Shown here piece after piece: positions 1 through 11,519 of a DNA stretch of 64,000 bases. The first letter of the stretch is position 1. Every line of letters begins with the position of its first letter. The stretch comes from Chionis minor (taxonomy: Eukaryota > Chordata > Aves > Charadriiformes > Chionididae): NCBI GenBank assembly GCA_013398295.1, contig VZSF01003227.1, forward strand, positions 1,174,293 to 1,238,292, given 5' to 3'. The notes under the pieces are model-generated. The model ran no database searches, was not told where the DNA came from, and saw nothing but the letters and a program-made list of their open reading frames with translations. The position numbers and the translations under genes are program-made.

Positions 1-1600
1 AACCAAAGCCCTTCCAGGTCCCTTCCCCTCGAGAAAGCCTTCTTCAGGGTCACATCCTGTTCTGAGCATTGTGGTCAGCCATAGATGTGCTGCTCTTTTC
101 CCTCCTTAACCCCAGCTTCCCCCCTCCAGGACAGTCTCCAGCACCTGCACGTTCCCAGATAAATCTGGATACAGGCCTAGCCCTTTCTCTTGGAACAGAG
201 ATTCAATTAAATCCCACTTTCCAAAATGATCTGTGCATGCATCTGTGTGTAACTGCCTCACCTGTGCTACAAATAACACCTGAAATTGAAAAAGATCATG
301 AGTGATATTCTTGGCAGCGTTAATCACACTGCTTTATTGACATCAACTTGTATTATACTGATCTACACCATCTGGTCCCAAATCTAATTTACTTTTCACT
401 GTCTACTTGCCAGCGGTTTACTTTCAATATTTTTCTGAGCTGGTGGAATGAGAAAAGGCTGGTCTGCTTCATTTTTAATTTGTAGTGCGGCCGCCTCCTG
501 TCAGCTTCACTTCTGCAAGTCCTGCCTAGCATAAAGTTGCTATATTTCTGATGCAATCAAGACTTATTTCTCCCAGTTAAAAAAAAAAATAAATCACCAA
601 CATTAAAAAGAAGTAACTCTACATTTTCACGGACCAGACCTTCGCATTATGTTTAAGAGAAAAAGATAACATCCCAAAGGGCTAGCATGAGACACAATTT
701 CCATCCCCCCAATCTTGGCAGCTGTAGGTTGTGTTAAACTTTGACTGAACGCGCTGGCTTCTGTGTGTGAGACAGATGGTATCTGATGTGACCCCTGACA
801 CCACTAACGTTATCTGTGGGTTGAACTTTACGGAACGAGTTGGATATCCAGGCATCAGGGATCCATTTCTGAATCACTGTCCATGAAACCACCTCTGAAA
901 CAGTCTCTAGCAGCAGGAGACTGTGCATAGCTCCCTGTCTGTGCATTTTCCAGCATTATTTCAATTCTATGAGTCCAATACTAGTTAGTGGACACCCAAA
1001 TTAATGCCTACCAGTTTATCAGCCCAGCAGAAATTCTATCCATTTTCTGTTGAATGGAACAGACAGCTTAGAAAATGGTTCACGTGAAATATTAATATTC
1101 CTTACATGTGAAACACTAGGATTAGATCCTTCCATGCATATCTGAAGAGATTACAGGATAGCTAAAACGTATTAAAAATTCAATTTCTTTCAACATTTCT
1201 TTACCAAAAAAACCACAAACCTATTTATAGATTTTATAATTGCTAAATCTAGAAGTAAATAGACCTGTTTTTCAAGGCTAACTCAACGTCCTTCTTATGG
1301 ATCTCCATCTTCTTTTGGCTACAGTTATGCGAGATGACAAGTTTATGATCCTCAGTGCATTCCAGCTCTCTTTCTGTAGGATATTATTAGCCCCTTTGTT
1401 AGCTGAGTCTTTCCTGTCAAAATGAGCTCATAATACAAGAGCTCAAGAAAACTGGATCATCCTTATTAAAATGAGTTAAAAATTGCAAGAGTAACCCCGT
1501 GAGAGGCTCTACGGCAAGTAGCTGGGCACAGGAACCTCTTTAGCTCACAGACTCCATCAGAACCAATGTACACAATGGATAGTTCTGTGGGGTTTTTAGA
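1..1600. other. non-genic unique sequence
   Basis: I see no gene, RNA or clear repeat here. The open frames are short and overlap on both strands. The segment around 300-600 is AT-rich with several TAAT-type words and a NotI site at 487-494, and could be mildly constrained regulatory DNA, but nothing in it is decisive. Confidence 0.6.
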
Positions 1601-1601
1601 G

Positions 1602-1641
1602 CATGACTCATCTCCCAGTTCCATGACTCATCTCCCAGTTC
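1602..1641 (+). repeat. 20-bp tandem duplication carrying two AP-1 sites
   Basis: Two perfect abutting copies of a 20-bp unit occupy 1602-1621 and 1622-1641. Each copy contains TGACTCA (1604-1610 and 1624-1630), the consensus site for FOS/JUN (AP-1) dimers, so the two sites sit exactly 20 bp apart, close to two helical turns and on the same face. The duplication itself is seen directly. Any regulatory role is inference; it could be a neutral slippage product. Confidence 0.9.
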
Positions 1642-3139
1642 CAGCCTTCTGCTTCCACAGGACCATTTCCAACTCACCACAGCCTACCAAGCCAACCTCT
1701 GCCCCCTGCCAGTCCATCCTTCCACCGAGAGCCCACTTAAAGAAATAAGAGCCAACCTCATAACCTTAGACATGCCGTACAGTATGTTTTAAGCTGGGCA
1801 TGTAAATGCTTTCCAAGGATTAAGATGTCAGGATCGGTACTCTAGGTCACACATTCAACCCTAAGCACCTCTGTCCTGTTTCACTCCATGGCGTATTGAT
1901 CCTGGACGCTACTGCGGGCAGGGAGGTTGAAAGCACAGTTTGTGCTTTTCCCAGCGTGTCAACTGTGCAGGGCTGTCTTCACATGGGGCATACCGTTTTA
2001 CCCTGTTTTACCCTTAAAAGTGGTGCCCACAACTTAAGGCTTGTTTCCTCACTCTTGGCAAAGCAATCAATTACGGGGCTTGGCCAACACGCAACTCAAC
2101 AGTACATGGGGTGCTTGAAGTAGGAGAGGAAGGTGGATAGATAGTTCATTCAGACCTCGTCTAGCCTATCAGATTAAAAACAGCCTGTGAAGACATTCAG
2201 GTCAGCCTGTCCTGTAATTCCAGCAGGCAGTAGAGCCACAGGGCATAGCAGTGGATAGGAAAGGGCATGCCCATACCACCCCTAAAACGCATCTGTCTTC
2301 AGGTCTGGAAGGGGATATTAAACCAAGTCCAACAACAACTCTAAGTCTCCCACCCGCTGCTAAGGTGATGCTGTGAGGGCAAGGCAAGCCATAAACAGCC
2401 CCCTTTAAAGGCAAATCAAAGCAGGAGATTAAATCAGGGGCTGTGAAATCCTGTCTGAAGAAGACCTTCTCTCTCCAAAAATGCATTTACAGACTACTTA
2501 ACTCAGGCATGTAGGCATGACAGCATGAATAGGCTCCTTGGTCTGTATCTCACCTGCTCAGCTAGCAATAGCACCTTTAACTTAACACCAGTTCTGTGGA
2601 ACATGAAAGACTGAATGATTATATCTGTAATAGTAATAGAATCTGATCTGAATAGAATCTGGGATCGTTGACTTTAGTTTGCCTCCAACTCAATTATTCA
2701 TGCCCCAGCTAAAATAATTCCTAATCTTTGGACCATCTACTCACTGAGCATTACACAATAAACTCTGACCCTATTACACAGCCCCCCAGGGAAATTTATT
2801 TCTGACAACATTTTAGAACAATCTATAAATTGCTTTTAGCCTCTAAGTATAGAGACCAAAATTAAGCCTTTCCAGGACTACATGACGTATGCTGCTGTGA
2901 TTTGGGGTGAAGACTTAAGTGTTGTGCAGGTCAAAAATCTCATGTCAGAGAAGGAAAGGGAACACTTCCAAGGAAATCAAAAAACAACATTGAATAAAAA
3001 TGAAGTGAAACTGGACTATCAGTTTTTTCTTGGCCAAGCTGAATCAAGTGTGCCCTCAACAAGTATATAGCAACTATTGCAATAAAGCAAACCTATTGTT
3101 AAAATTCAGTTCCGAATAATTAGCAGCACAATTAATTAT

Positions 3140-3185
3140 GACCTCCATTCAGCAAGGTACTTAAACAGCTGAGCAAACCCATTAA
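3140..3185 (+). repeat. possible decayed ancient amniote interspersed repeat
   Basis: The words 'attcagcaaggtacttaaa' followed by 'gagcaaacccattaacc' resemble the repeated phrase 'gattcagcaaagcacttaagcacatgcttaac' found in old reptile and bird repeats, probably LINE-derived. The match is short and diverged and I cannot name the family with confidence. Confidence 0.4.
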
Positions 3186-4047
3186 CCTCCCTAACTATGC
3201 AGAAGATTGACATTAGGTGAACATGTGTTGCTAGACCTTGTTGCAAAGTAAGGGCTTTGCAGCTAAGAAAAAGCCTGTAGGTTATCTATCCATCTTCCTA
3301 GGCTCTCAATCTTGTAAGTATACGGGCACCCACGTATCTCTATGCCAGAGTATTGCCCTTCTAGTCAAGTAGAATAAATGTCCCTCTGTGTCCAAGAAAG
3401 GAAGAAAAAGTGGATGAAGGAAAAATGTGTGGCTGAAAAGATCTCAGCTACTCAAGACGCTTATCCAGCAGCAAGGAAGATTTATGGTCTTTATATCCCT
3501 CTCCTAGAGGCAAGATTTCATTTTTAGATTAAAAACTTCAGCACCCACTTGCTGTATGTGAACAGCAAGTTTCTCCTGTGGCTAAAATTGATAGGATGCC
3601 ATATGCTGTAAAAGGTTAACACCAGTACTATTGTAATCCTTGGCCACAACTTCCATTTCCTTAATTTGCTGACACAGAGTAATGTAGGGCTGTGCTGTAT
3701 GAGAGAATACTAAACAATCTGAGTTACAAATTTTCTCTGAATGTCTAAGTTGACCTTTGAAGCTTTCAATAAAAATATAATTTAGAGAGGGGGAAAAACT
3801 GTTAACATGGAAATGGAATTACAGGAACCGGACCAAATTCATTCCTTTGACTCAGTATCTGCTCATGTTTGATGTCAGCTATATAATTATACATCACAGC
3901 TTGAATGAAAAAGGTATTTTGCTCCATGCTAAAAGCAGACCACATATAAAGGGTTTATTAACTGGAAACAAATCGACAGCACTGAAGTGTTTGGGGATAG
4001 GCACAATCATAGCACTCTGTTAGTGACCTGAGCATCCTCCCTTTCAC

Positions 4048-4112
4048 ACAGGCCTGATTTCTCATTTAGGGCTGGTTTACATTATCCTGGGAGCACAAAG
4101 GAAACTTTGAGG
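4048..4112 (+). repeat. possible ancient amniote repeat fragment
   Basis: The segment beginning 'caggcctgatttctcattta' followed by 'ggtttacattatcc' resembles the old reptile/bird repeat phrase 'ggcctgattctcatttacact'. Only short words match, so this is tentative. Confidence 0.3.
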
Positions 4113-5828
4113 GCCATTTTTATTCACATCGACCCTAGGATGCCACGCGTAGCAATAGAGAGGTGAAATGTGGCTTGTGTGTACATGACAACTTGGCCTG
4201 TGGTGTTTTAACAGAGAAAATCTTCAAGAGGATCTGCCAGCATGAATGTGCTTCCTCCAGTCCCACAGGCTGTCTTCACAAAAGCAGAGCAGCAGAGGTT
4301 TCCAAACTATGGATTAAATGTGCCACATAAAAAGGTAAGTATGGCTATTAATATTCTCCAGAGATCCCAGAGCAGACAGTAGCTGACACTGGTACGTTTC
4401 CTCCAAATCCCTGTCAATTAGCAGTGCTGCTTCAAGAACAAGGCACACGTGAAATAGGTCAGACAGAACAGGAAAACCAAATTGGCCAGTCTGATGGCCC
4501 TTGCCGTAGGGGCAACAAAAGAGAGTCCCCATTTTGCTTTTCCATCAGGCAAGAGTGAAGAGGAAGAAGAAAAAAGCAATCTCAAATCCTGGGGGGAAAA
4601 AAAAGCTGAGATGATGCTAGTTTCTATGCAAGGAAAACAGGTTCCTGCTCAGGATGAGTCAGGATGTTGCTGGATGAACCATGTCATCGAGAAAGGCATC
4701 CACTGGCCTCAACAGGGAACAAACAGTTTGAGAGTCAATATCCCAGTCTCTTCCTTTGTGCCCTTTGGTAAAGGCTGAATACGATCTGCTTGGTTTTCGT
4801 GACAAATTTTGCTGCTGTTCTTCAGTAAGAACAAAAACTAGAAAGGGAAAGAAACGCACAGTGGACATCAGGCAAGCAAAGGTGGAGGAAGCAGTGGATT
4901 CATTGATCCAAAGCAGCCGTTAATAGCTGTTTTCAGTCACTCCCATGCAGAAAGGACCTGCCTTTATAGCAAAATACACCTCCGTATTAACAAAGCCTGC
5001 TCTCTTAGCTACTCAGATCCTGGTGTTTGTCAAACTTCCCTCCTGGGTTGCTAGTTACAAGACCCAGCACCACTCTTCTAACGCCTGGAGATATTTTCTC
5101 CCAAATCCAGCCTGCTGCAGAAGAAAAAATAGAGGAAAAAAATAGAGAAAACACGACTCTAAGCAAGATACCCGCAGACATCCTTAATATTTGGCTAATG
5201 CAGGGGTCCACATTTTGTCACCTTTCCCTGACACCACAAGATGCACGTGGTAGCACTCAACTGCAGCAGGTCAAGGTAGGTCAACACCACAAACTCTCCG
5301 TGCACTCAAACTGGATGCTGCGCACAGACGGCTCCCCCAGATCCTCCCAGCCCTGCAGTGACATATGGCAAGACAGTTTTTAAAAGCACTGCCATCATAC
5401 TTAAATGCACCACAGCTCGCCATAGCAAGTCCGGCTTTTTATGGTCCAATGGTAGTTAATTTTCTAAAGGTCAAATTTTACATGTTTATTTTGGTTGGTG
5501 CCCTGCCCCATACAAAGACACGGCTATATTAATAGTTTACAAATTAAACACTCAGCTCGTTCTAGGAAACAGTACAGAGTTTTGCTCTATTTCATCCAGC
5601 GAATGACATTTCATCCCAGAAAAGGCCAGGGCAGCGTCCCAGCGCAGAACATCTGGTTGGCTAACACAATGGAGCACAGCACCTGCAAACACGCTCAGTG
5701 TTTGCTTCGTAACTATTTGTCCCCCATCCACCTAAAAATATGTTTTTAGGCTGTTAAAATTCATTTCTTGCCAGGGGAGTCTGGTGTGATAATGCAGCCT
5801 GTTTGTCTTGGAAAGTCCTCGTTTCTGG

Positions 5829-5840
5829 GCCATGCATGGC
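5829..5840. other. 12-bp perfect palindrome (gccatgcatggc)
   Basis: A perfect dyad centred on ATGCAT. It is short enough to occur by chance in 64 kb and is recorded only as a visible structure. Confidence 0.5.
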
Positions 5841-8204
5841 TAAGCCAAAATTTCTGGAAGGTGAAAGGGGGAAGAGGAGGTTTTCTTCCCTCTTTTTCCT
5901 CTCTGCCTTTTTTTTTTTTTTTTCCATAGTTTTTGCAGCTTTTTAGACATTCTACTGCACATCTAGTCGGATCGGACTGAGCCAAACAGCACGGTTAAGA
6001 AAGAACAGAGACGGATTGCAGCAAGGTCTGTGGTTTAAAATCTATCATCCGGGGGCTTAGGAAGTACAAACAAACTAATAAAAACAGAAAATTATGAAAT
6101 CCTGGCTTTAACGCCAAGCGAAATTTCTTAATTTAGGGCTCTCCTAATGGCTGAAACTGCCACCAAGTTGGCTCTGGGGGACAATCCCTTCTCCTGCCAG
6201 AGCCTTAGTTTGGAAGAGAGAAACTCCAGGATTCCAGCCAGCCTAAGGTGTTAGTGGGGGAAGGAGGTTTCAGAAGGAATAAGGCTGGGGGAATGCAAAA
6301 GTCTTATAAAAAGTCCTGCCAAAAGGGAGGTGCAGGATTATAGCTGAAAGTTTGAGAAATATTGGATAGGCTTTGGTTTGTTGGCCAAATTCTCCACCAG
6401 TTCATATAGGCTGCAAAAACGCAACAGGACTGACTGCTGAGACAACCCACCCAGTGGCCTGGAAGGAGCTTCCAGAGGCCCAGACCTGGCTGAAGATGTG
6501 ACATTGTGATGTGTCACACGCTGGAATGCAGGGGACACAAAGTGGGGAGAAAGGGACAGCAAAGGGGATGGATGAGCCAGCTGCTGTTACTGCTCCACTG
6601 CTGGCAGCTCCCACCCACATCTCCTGAGGGTCCCAGCAGCCAAAGGCCAGTTTCAACCAGCTCTTCCTTGGTTTTATTTTCTGAGTTGGAAGAAGCACTT
6701 TTTTAAAAAAAAAAAAAACACCAAAGAAATAATGAAGACATAAACCCCATCCCCCTCCTTTAAAAAAAGAAAAAGACATTAATTCTATTTGAGAAAAGAC
6801 AACAGCTTGGTGAGGACACCAGTGTCTGAAAGCATCTTTCCAGTGTGTCAGACTGACAGACCATGTCTGAGAGGCCATTTCTCTTCCTACCCTGCTTCTT
6901 TAATGAACCTGCAGGAGTTGATGACACTTTGTGCCACTGAGCACGTGAGCGAGTGGTGGCACAATAAGGTTTTGTTATAAAGGACGTTGAGGGGAATAAA
7001 ATGCTACGCAGGATATTCCTCCTGGCTCAGCCTTCAGCAAGTCAGTTCACCCCTTCATATTGTAATAAGCCAAACCAGTTGGAAAACTGGATGAGAAATA
7101 GGAATCCCACTGAGACTATATTTCAGTTGAGATTCTTCTTAATAAGCAGTTACCCATGTACGTTAAATAGGACAGCAATTTTGAGGTACACGAAAAAGCT
7201 AAAGTTTGACATAGCCTTCACTCAGGAAGAATCCTCCTCCTAAGACAGAGCTATTAAACAAGAGCTCAAGTTCAAGATGGCTCTGTGATGACTCCTCCCT
7301 CCTTTTACATATGCAATAAGGCTGGACACTCCTCTGGTAAGGCTGTACAGCTGCAGATGCCTGAAGGAAGAGGACCTGCACAGATGACCATTAGAGCAGA
7401 AAAGAGCATTCATTGAACTATAGTATACAGTAAGGAAGCTTCAGGAGCCGCACATCATTATCTGACAGATGGAAGTGACCACCCTGGGCACACCAAACCC
7501 TGACATGACTTGCCTTAAAGGGAAATGCAGGGACTCTATCACCTCCAGGAAAATTTATGTTCACACAGATCAGATTCAGTTTGGATTTTTCACCTTCTGG
7601 ATTCTCTCACTTGCTCTGTTGAGGTCTTCAACAAGAGCCGATGATTATTATTGCCATTTTTAGTCCACATAGACAATTTGGAAGCTGGTGGATTGTATCA
7701 ATCAGATGAAAAAATAAACAATACATGGGTAATCAAACCATACCAGTTTGCCAAAGTTAATCATGCTTCTGGGATTGCATCTGGCTTTCTCTTTTTTCAT
7801 TATTCCACATGGTCTCGCTTACCTCGCACCCCCACAATGTAGAAGCTGTAGCCACATATGAGTGACAAAAAGCTTCCCCACATTCACTTCTACCAGCATG
7901 GAGGGGTGGGTGGAACCCCCTGCACCTAGCTGTAGCTCAGCAAAACCTCCATCCCATGCTTTCAGTCCATGGCATGGTATTGTCTCTGCTTTGTGTTGGG
8001 AGCACGAGCTCTGCGATGCGGACAGAAGACCAAAGAGATTTCCAAGCGCCTACTTACTTGCATTGCCAAATGTCACTTGAAATTACATTCATACTGCAAT
8101 TTGCAAAGACTCTACATCTCACTAGCCTGTCCTGAGCACTCTTCTAAATAATTGCAGATAAAACAAGGCATGGTCAGAGCAAAGTGTGAAATGAGTTGTG
8201 ACAT

Positions 8205-8224
8205 CTATTTTTAATTAAAAATAG
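8205..8224. promoter_or_regulatory. 20-bp perfect palindrome made of two abutting MEF2-type sites
   Basis: The sequence CTATTTTTAA (8205-8214) is followed directly by its reverse complement TTAAAAATAG (8215-8224). Each half fits the MEF2 consensus YTA(A/T)4TAR, and the junction creates TTAATTAA with a homeodomain core TAATTA. A TAATTG (8228-8233) and an ATGCAT (8236-8241) follow within 20 bp. The palindrome is seen directly; the MEF2 consensus is established knowledge; function as an enhancer core is inference. Confidence 0.55.
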
Positions 8225-8654
8225 CAGTAATTGAAATGCATTTAGCTCCACTGAAATATTCTGGGTTGGCAGTCTTCAGGAGAGACTCAGCATGGGCAAT
8301 GAAAGTGTTCATAGTGGTTAAATTCCTACCTCCTTCCTAGTGTGATTCAAACCTACCCTAACAAACCACGTTGTTAAAAACAAGAAGATGATTCTTTTAA
8401 CACAGTCCTTGGACATCCCACAGAGACTGCTGGCCAGAGTGTCTGTTGAAGAGGGCAAGGACAGAAGAATTGCCCTTTTAACCTTCTTTTTAACCTCTCT
8501 CTTTGTCTTGCCCCTGCTGTCTTCCATTCTTCACATCCCCTCATCCCAAAGAGGCAGGAGGAACTGACTTTTCAATTTCCAGCTCCTTCCTGAGCATATC
8601 TGCTGTTTGTCAAGCACAGGCATTAAAGCGTAGAACTCTTTTGTCTTATTCTAG

Positions 8655-8684
8655 TGAGCATGTTTTGGAGGCCTTATATGAAAG
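8655..8684 (+). other. candidate 30-nt micro-exon
   Basis: A pyrimidine-rich acceptor ending in CTAG (about 8638-8654) is followed after 30 nt by a near-ideal donor, AAAG|GTAAGTA (intron starting at 8685). Thirty nucleotides is a multiple of three; one phase is closed by the TGA at the very start, while the phase reading GAG CAT GTT is open throughout. Micro-exons of this size occur in vertebrate neural genes. I do not recognise the peptide. The same donor could serve a longer exon starting near 8551. No RNA evidence is available, so chance splice signals remain likely. Confidence 0.2.
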
Positions 8685-8699
8685 GTAAGTACATGTGTG

Positions 8700-11380
8700 G
8701 ATAATACAGTCATTTTTCATAGCAAGAAAGACATCATAATTGAATAATACAAATCAGATATCATTAATTATATGGACAGATTCCCCAAACTACTGGCTGA
8801 AAGAAAGATGAAGGGGGAAAAAATAGTTATCCCTATAACAGAAATTAGTTAATGATGTAGATTTCCTTCTTGTAACATTTTTCAAAACAGAAGTTTGCGC
8901 AGAATTGGTTTTGACCTGTAACTGAACCATCCTCAACTTCCCAGGGACAGAAAACCTAGTTAACGATTTCTCGCTCCTTCCTCCTTGTATCATAAGAAAG
9001 CCAAGAAGCCCTGGTCACCCCAGGAATTTACACATTACAATAGATACAGAAAAAATTGACTTTTTCTGATGCACAACATTTGCAATCCAAGCAAATTGGA
9101 ATTCTAAAAAAAAGCAATTGTCCTTAAAATATCTTGTATAAAACACATCCTGAAGATGTAATGAGGGGCATAAATTTAAGAGCATCCACTCTCATTGGTA
9201 TCATTTTGGTGAACTGACTGTATTTTAACTATTGAGTCATGTCGTAAAGTATGCCACACATGGGACAATCGCTAGCTAAGTGGATAAAGAAAGACAGACT
9301 TAGATACAGTTCCAAATGCTGTGATAAATATTTATATGAGTCACTATGCATTATAGCATAATAAAAATACATATCTTACGCTAACGTAAATGCATATATA
9401 TCTCTTCACTGCAGTACTACTATCTACAGACCCTTAAGCAGATAGACTCTGTAGGTATTTTTCATGACGTACCTAGGTGCGGGTTTTGGCAAACAGTCAA
9501 CACGTGCAGCTTTCCGAGTTTTAAAATTCCCCCAACCTGCATTATTTCCACTTGTGATTTTAGTTTTCAGTCTCCTAGCCAGAATAAGACCAGCCAAACA
9601 TTTCAATGTAAACACCTCAAGATGCCTCATCTCTGTTATTTCCCACTGAGGTGTGGAAAATAATAAACTACAGTTTCTACTGGAGCCATACGGAGAGAGA
9701 AATCTTTCATATCCCAGGCCCCAGGCAAAGCCACCAGACCAAGCTGAAATGACTAACAAAATCCACGGGCCAGGAGACAAGGTGGGGCAAGAAGATCAGA
9801 GCCCTCAATGCTCACTTTGATTCACCCAGTCTAAAGTTAAAATTTATTTCCCCTGCTGCATTGCACACAAGTGTCAAAGACTTTAGCATTGCTGGGACAA
9901 GAGTATTTTGGAGGTCTCTGCAGCTGCAGGAGGTACTCATGAGAGGATTTGTCTCCCAGGGCAAGTGTAATGGTCTTAAAAGGCTTTAATACAGAGGGGG
10001 CAAAGAGGAAGGAGTTCATGACCAGCAGTGATGGTGGCAGGGGATTTCTGTTAAGACGACTCATTTAGGAGGCCAGTGGGGAATAGCATGTAGCATACAT
10101 ATCTGTATACCTCCATACAAGACAGAAACGGAACAAAGATGGAAAAGCAGAAGTCCCTGACATGTTATTGGTGCATTCAGCATTTCCCAAGGGACCCATT
10201 GTGTTAAATCCTTTTCCCCATACATCCCAAGTGACCAATGCACACTACGGGTGCCCCCATGATGGCCGGACCAAACTGAGACAGAGATGGTCAAAATCCT
10301 GCAACAGCAACTGAGGCAACTTCCCTCAGCCAGGAAAAGAAATCATGTGGGTGTCCCTGGCCTTCTCATCCCTACCTGTTAGGCTCCCAGTCTCTACCTC
10401 CAGCTCTTAATTTGGACCTGGAAAATTCAGTGATGACACACAAATCCACTGAAAACGTAATCCCTCCACCAATTTCTTTACGGGAAGAAGTAGATTTGCA
10501 CATAGGAATGGTCAGAAATAGTCATGCAGACATAAGGACATGAGCAGGTCCATTCAAACCCAGTTACGCGATGTGCAAGTTAGTGATGTTAACTCCTCCC
10601 ATGTTCCTCACTAATGCAGAACACGTATTCCTAATAGTTTAATAATAATAATAATGAATTCCACTGGCTGCAGAAACATTGGTGCGGCACAGACGGAAAA
10701 AATATCTTCTTTCCCCCGAGGCTTGTTAACCTGCAGATACACCAAAATTTAGAATATGATGGTAATATTAGATCCTAAAAGATATTTTTCTAATTCTATC
10801 CGCACAGAGAATGAAGCACTGACAGGAAATTCACAGTTCTCCATTTTCCAATGGCACAGGAAAAAGATTAAATAGACCAAGCAGTGAAATACTACCCAAG
10901 CCTGTCATTTGACCAGTAGGGAATGCTGATATTTGCAGTGATCCTCCAGGTCTGAGCTTTCTAGCCCACTGGTATCGCATTCCTCTTAAACCGTCTGCCT
11001 TGTTCCCTCCAGCTAAAAAGGCAGTTGCTAATCTATTTATGCAGGGCTGACAATGAAGGCAGCCAGATCATGCTCTGAGAGAAAACAGCAAAGGGCTTTT
11101 CGGCTCAAAGACCCAATATGGCGTGTTGGATGCTCTTGGAAGACATCTGCAGCGCTGGCTGTATTTACAGAGCTGCTGAGTGTCGATGGCTGGCTTCCTC
11201 CTGAACGTGAGCCAAGCATCATGGGCGCCTGCTATTAACGAGCGAGCAGAGGATCCTAATGGGGCTCTTGTCAGGCTGAACAGTGCACACAGTTTATTCT
11301 TGCTGCAGCCTCTGAGGGTGGTTGCTGGATGCTGAAAGACCCTACTGAGCTGAGGGCACCCACAGAAAAGGGGGAAGGAA
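8700..11380. other. non-genic unique sequence
   Basis: AT-rich unique DNA with no gene or repeat I can support. An (AAT)n stretch of about four units lies near 10643-10654. The portion 11040-11310 is less AT-rich and has open frames on both strands over the same bases, which points to few stop codons by composition rather than to coding. Confidence 0.6.
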
Positions 11381-11381
11381 A

Positions 11382-11519
11382 TAGGAGCACGAGGCTCTAT
11401 TCCCCGTGCGCTGCCACTTCAGGCAGGACCCTAAATCTTTCTGTGCCTCTGTTTATTTGTAAAGTCAAGGTGATGCTGCACATTTTGGAGAGTGCAAGGA
11501 AGCCACCAAGTGCCTAGAA
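11382..11519 (+). repeat. MIR-type SINE, sense orientation
   Basis: The order of recognisable pieces follows the MIR consensus: a 'ggctctattccc...gctgccactt' block (the degenerate tRNA-derived part), then 'ccctaaatctttctgtgcctctgttt' followed by 'tgtaaagt' (core), and finally 'agtgcctagaactt' (tail). The copy is strongly diverged, as expected for an element older than the mammal/bird split. Confidence 0.78.

Larger units (their letters stand above)
1642..8200. other. non-genic unique sequence
   Basis: No gene is recognised. The stretch contains a small partial tandem repeat (2635-2661, the word aatagaatctg twice, 16-bp period), two possible ancient repeat fragments described separately, a T16 run at 5908-5923 inside a polypyrimidine stretch, and a mixed T/A homopolymer near 6702-6718. 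Open frames of up to 158 codons around 6.4-6.9 kb overlap in several phases and show no domain. Confidence 0.6.

Noticed and set aside
2140..2230. Possible avian CR1 fragment ('cctcgtctagcctat')
   Set aside because: Only a few scattered words resemble CR1, and no 3' tail repeat or ordered match is present.
4282..4340. AAAAAG|GTAAGTATGG donor-like site with a possible upstream acceptor
   Set aside because: The acceptor side is purine-interrupted and weak, so I could not define an exon.
6402..6878. 158-codon minus-strand open frame
   Set aside because: It crosses a poly-A/T tract translated as Phe/Lys runs and has no domain.
11037..11238. Coincident 61-codon frames on both strands
   Set aside because: Symmetric open frames reflect a local lack of stop triplets; neither translation resembles a known protein.
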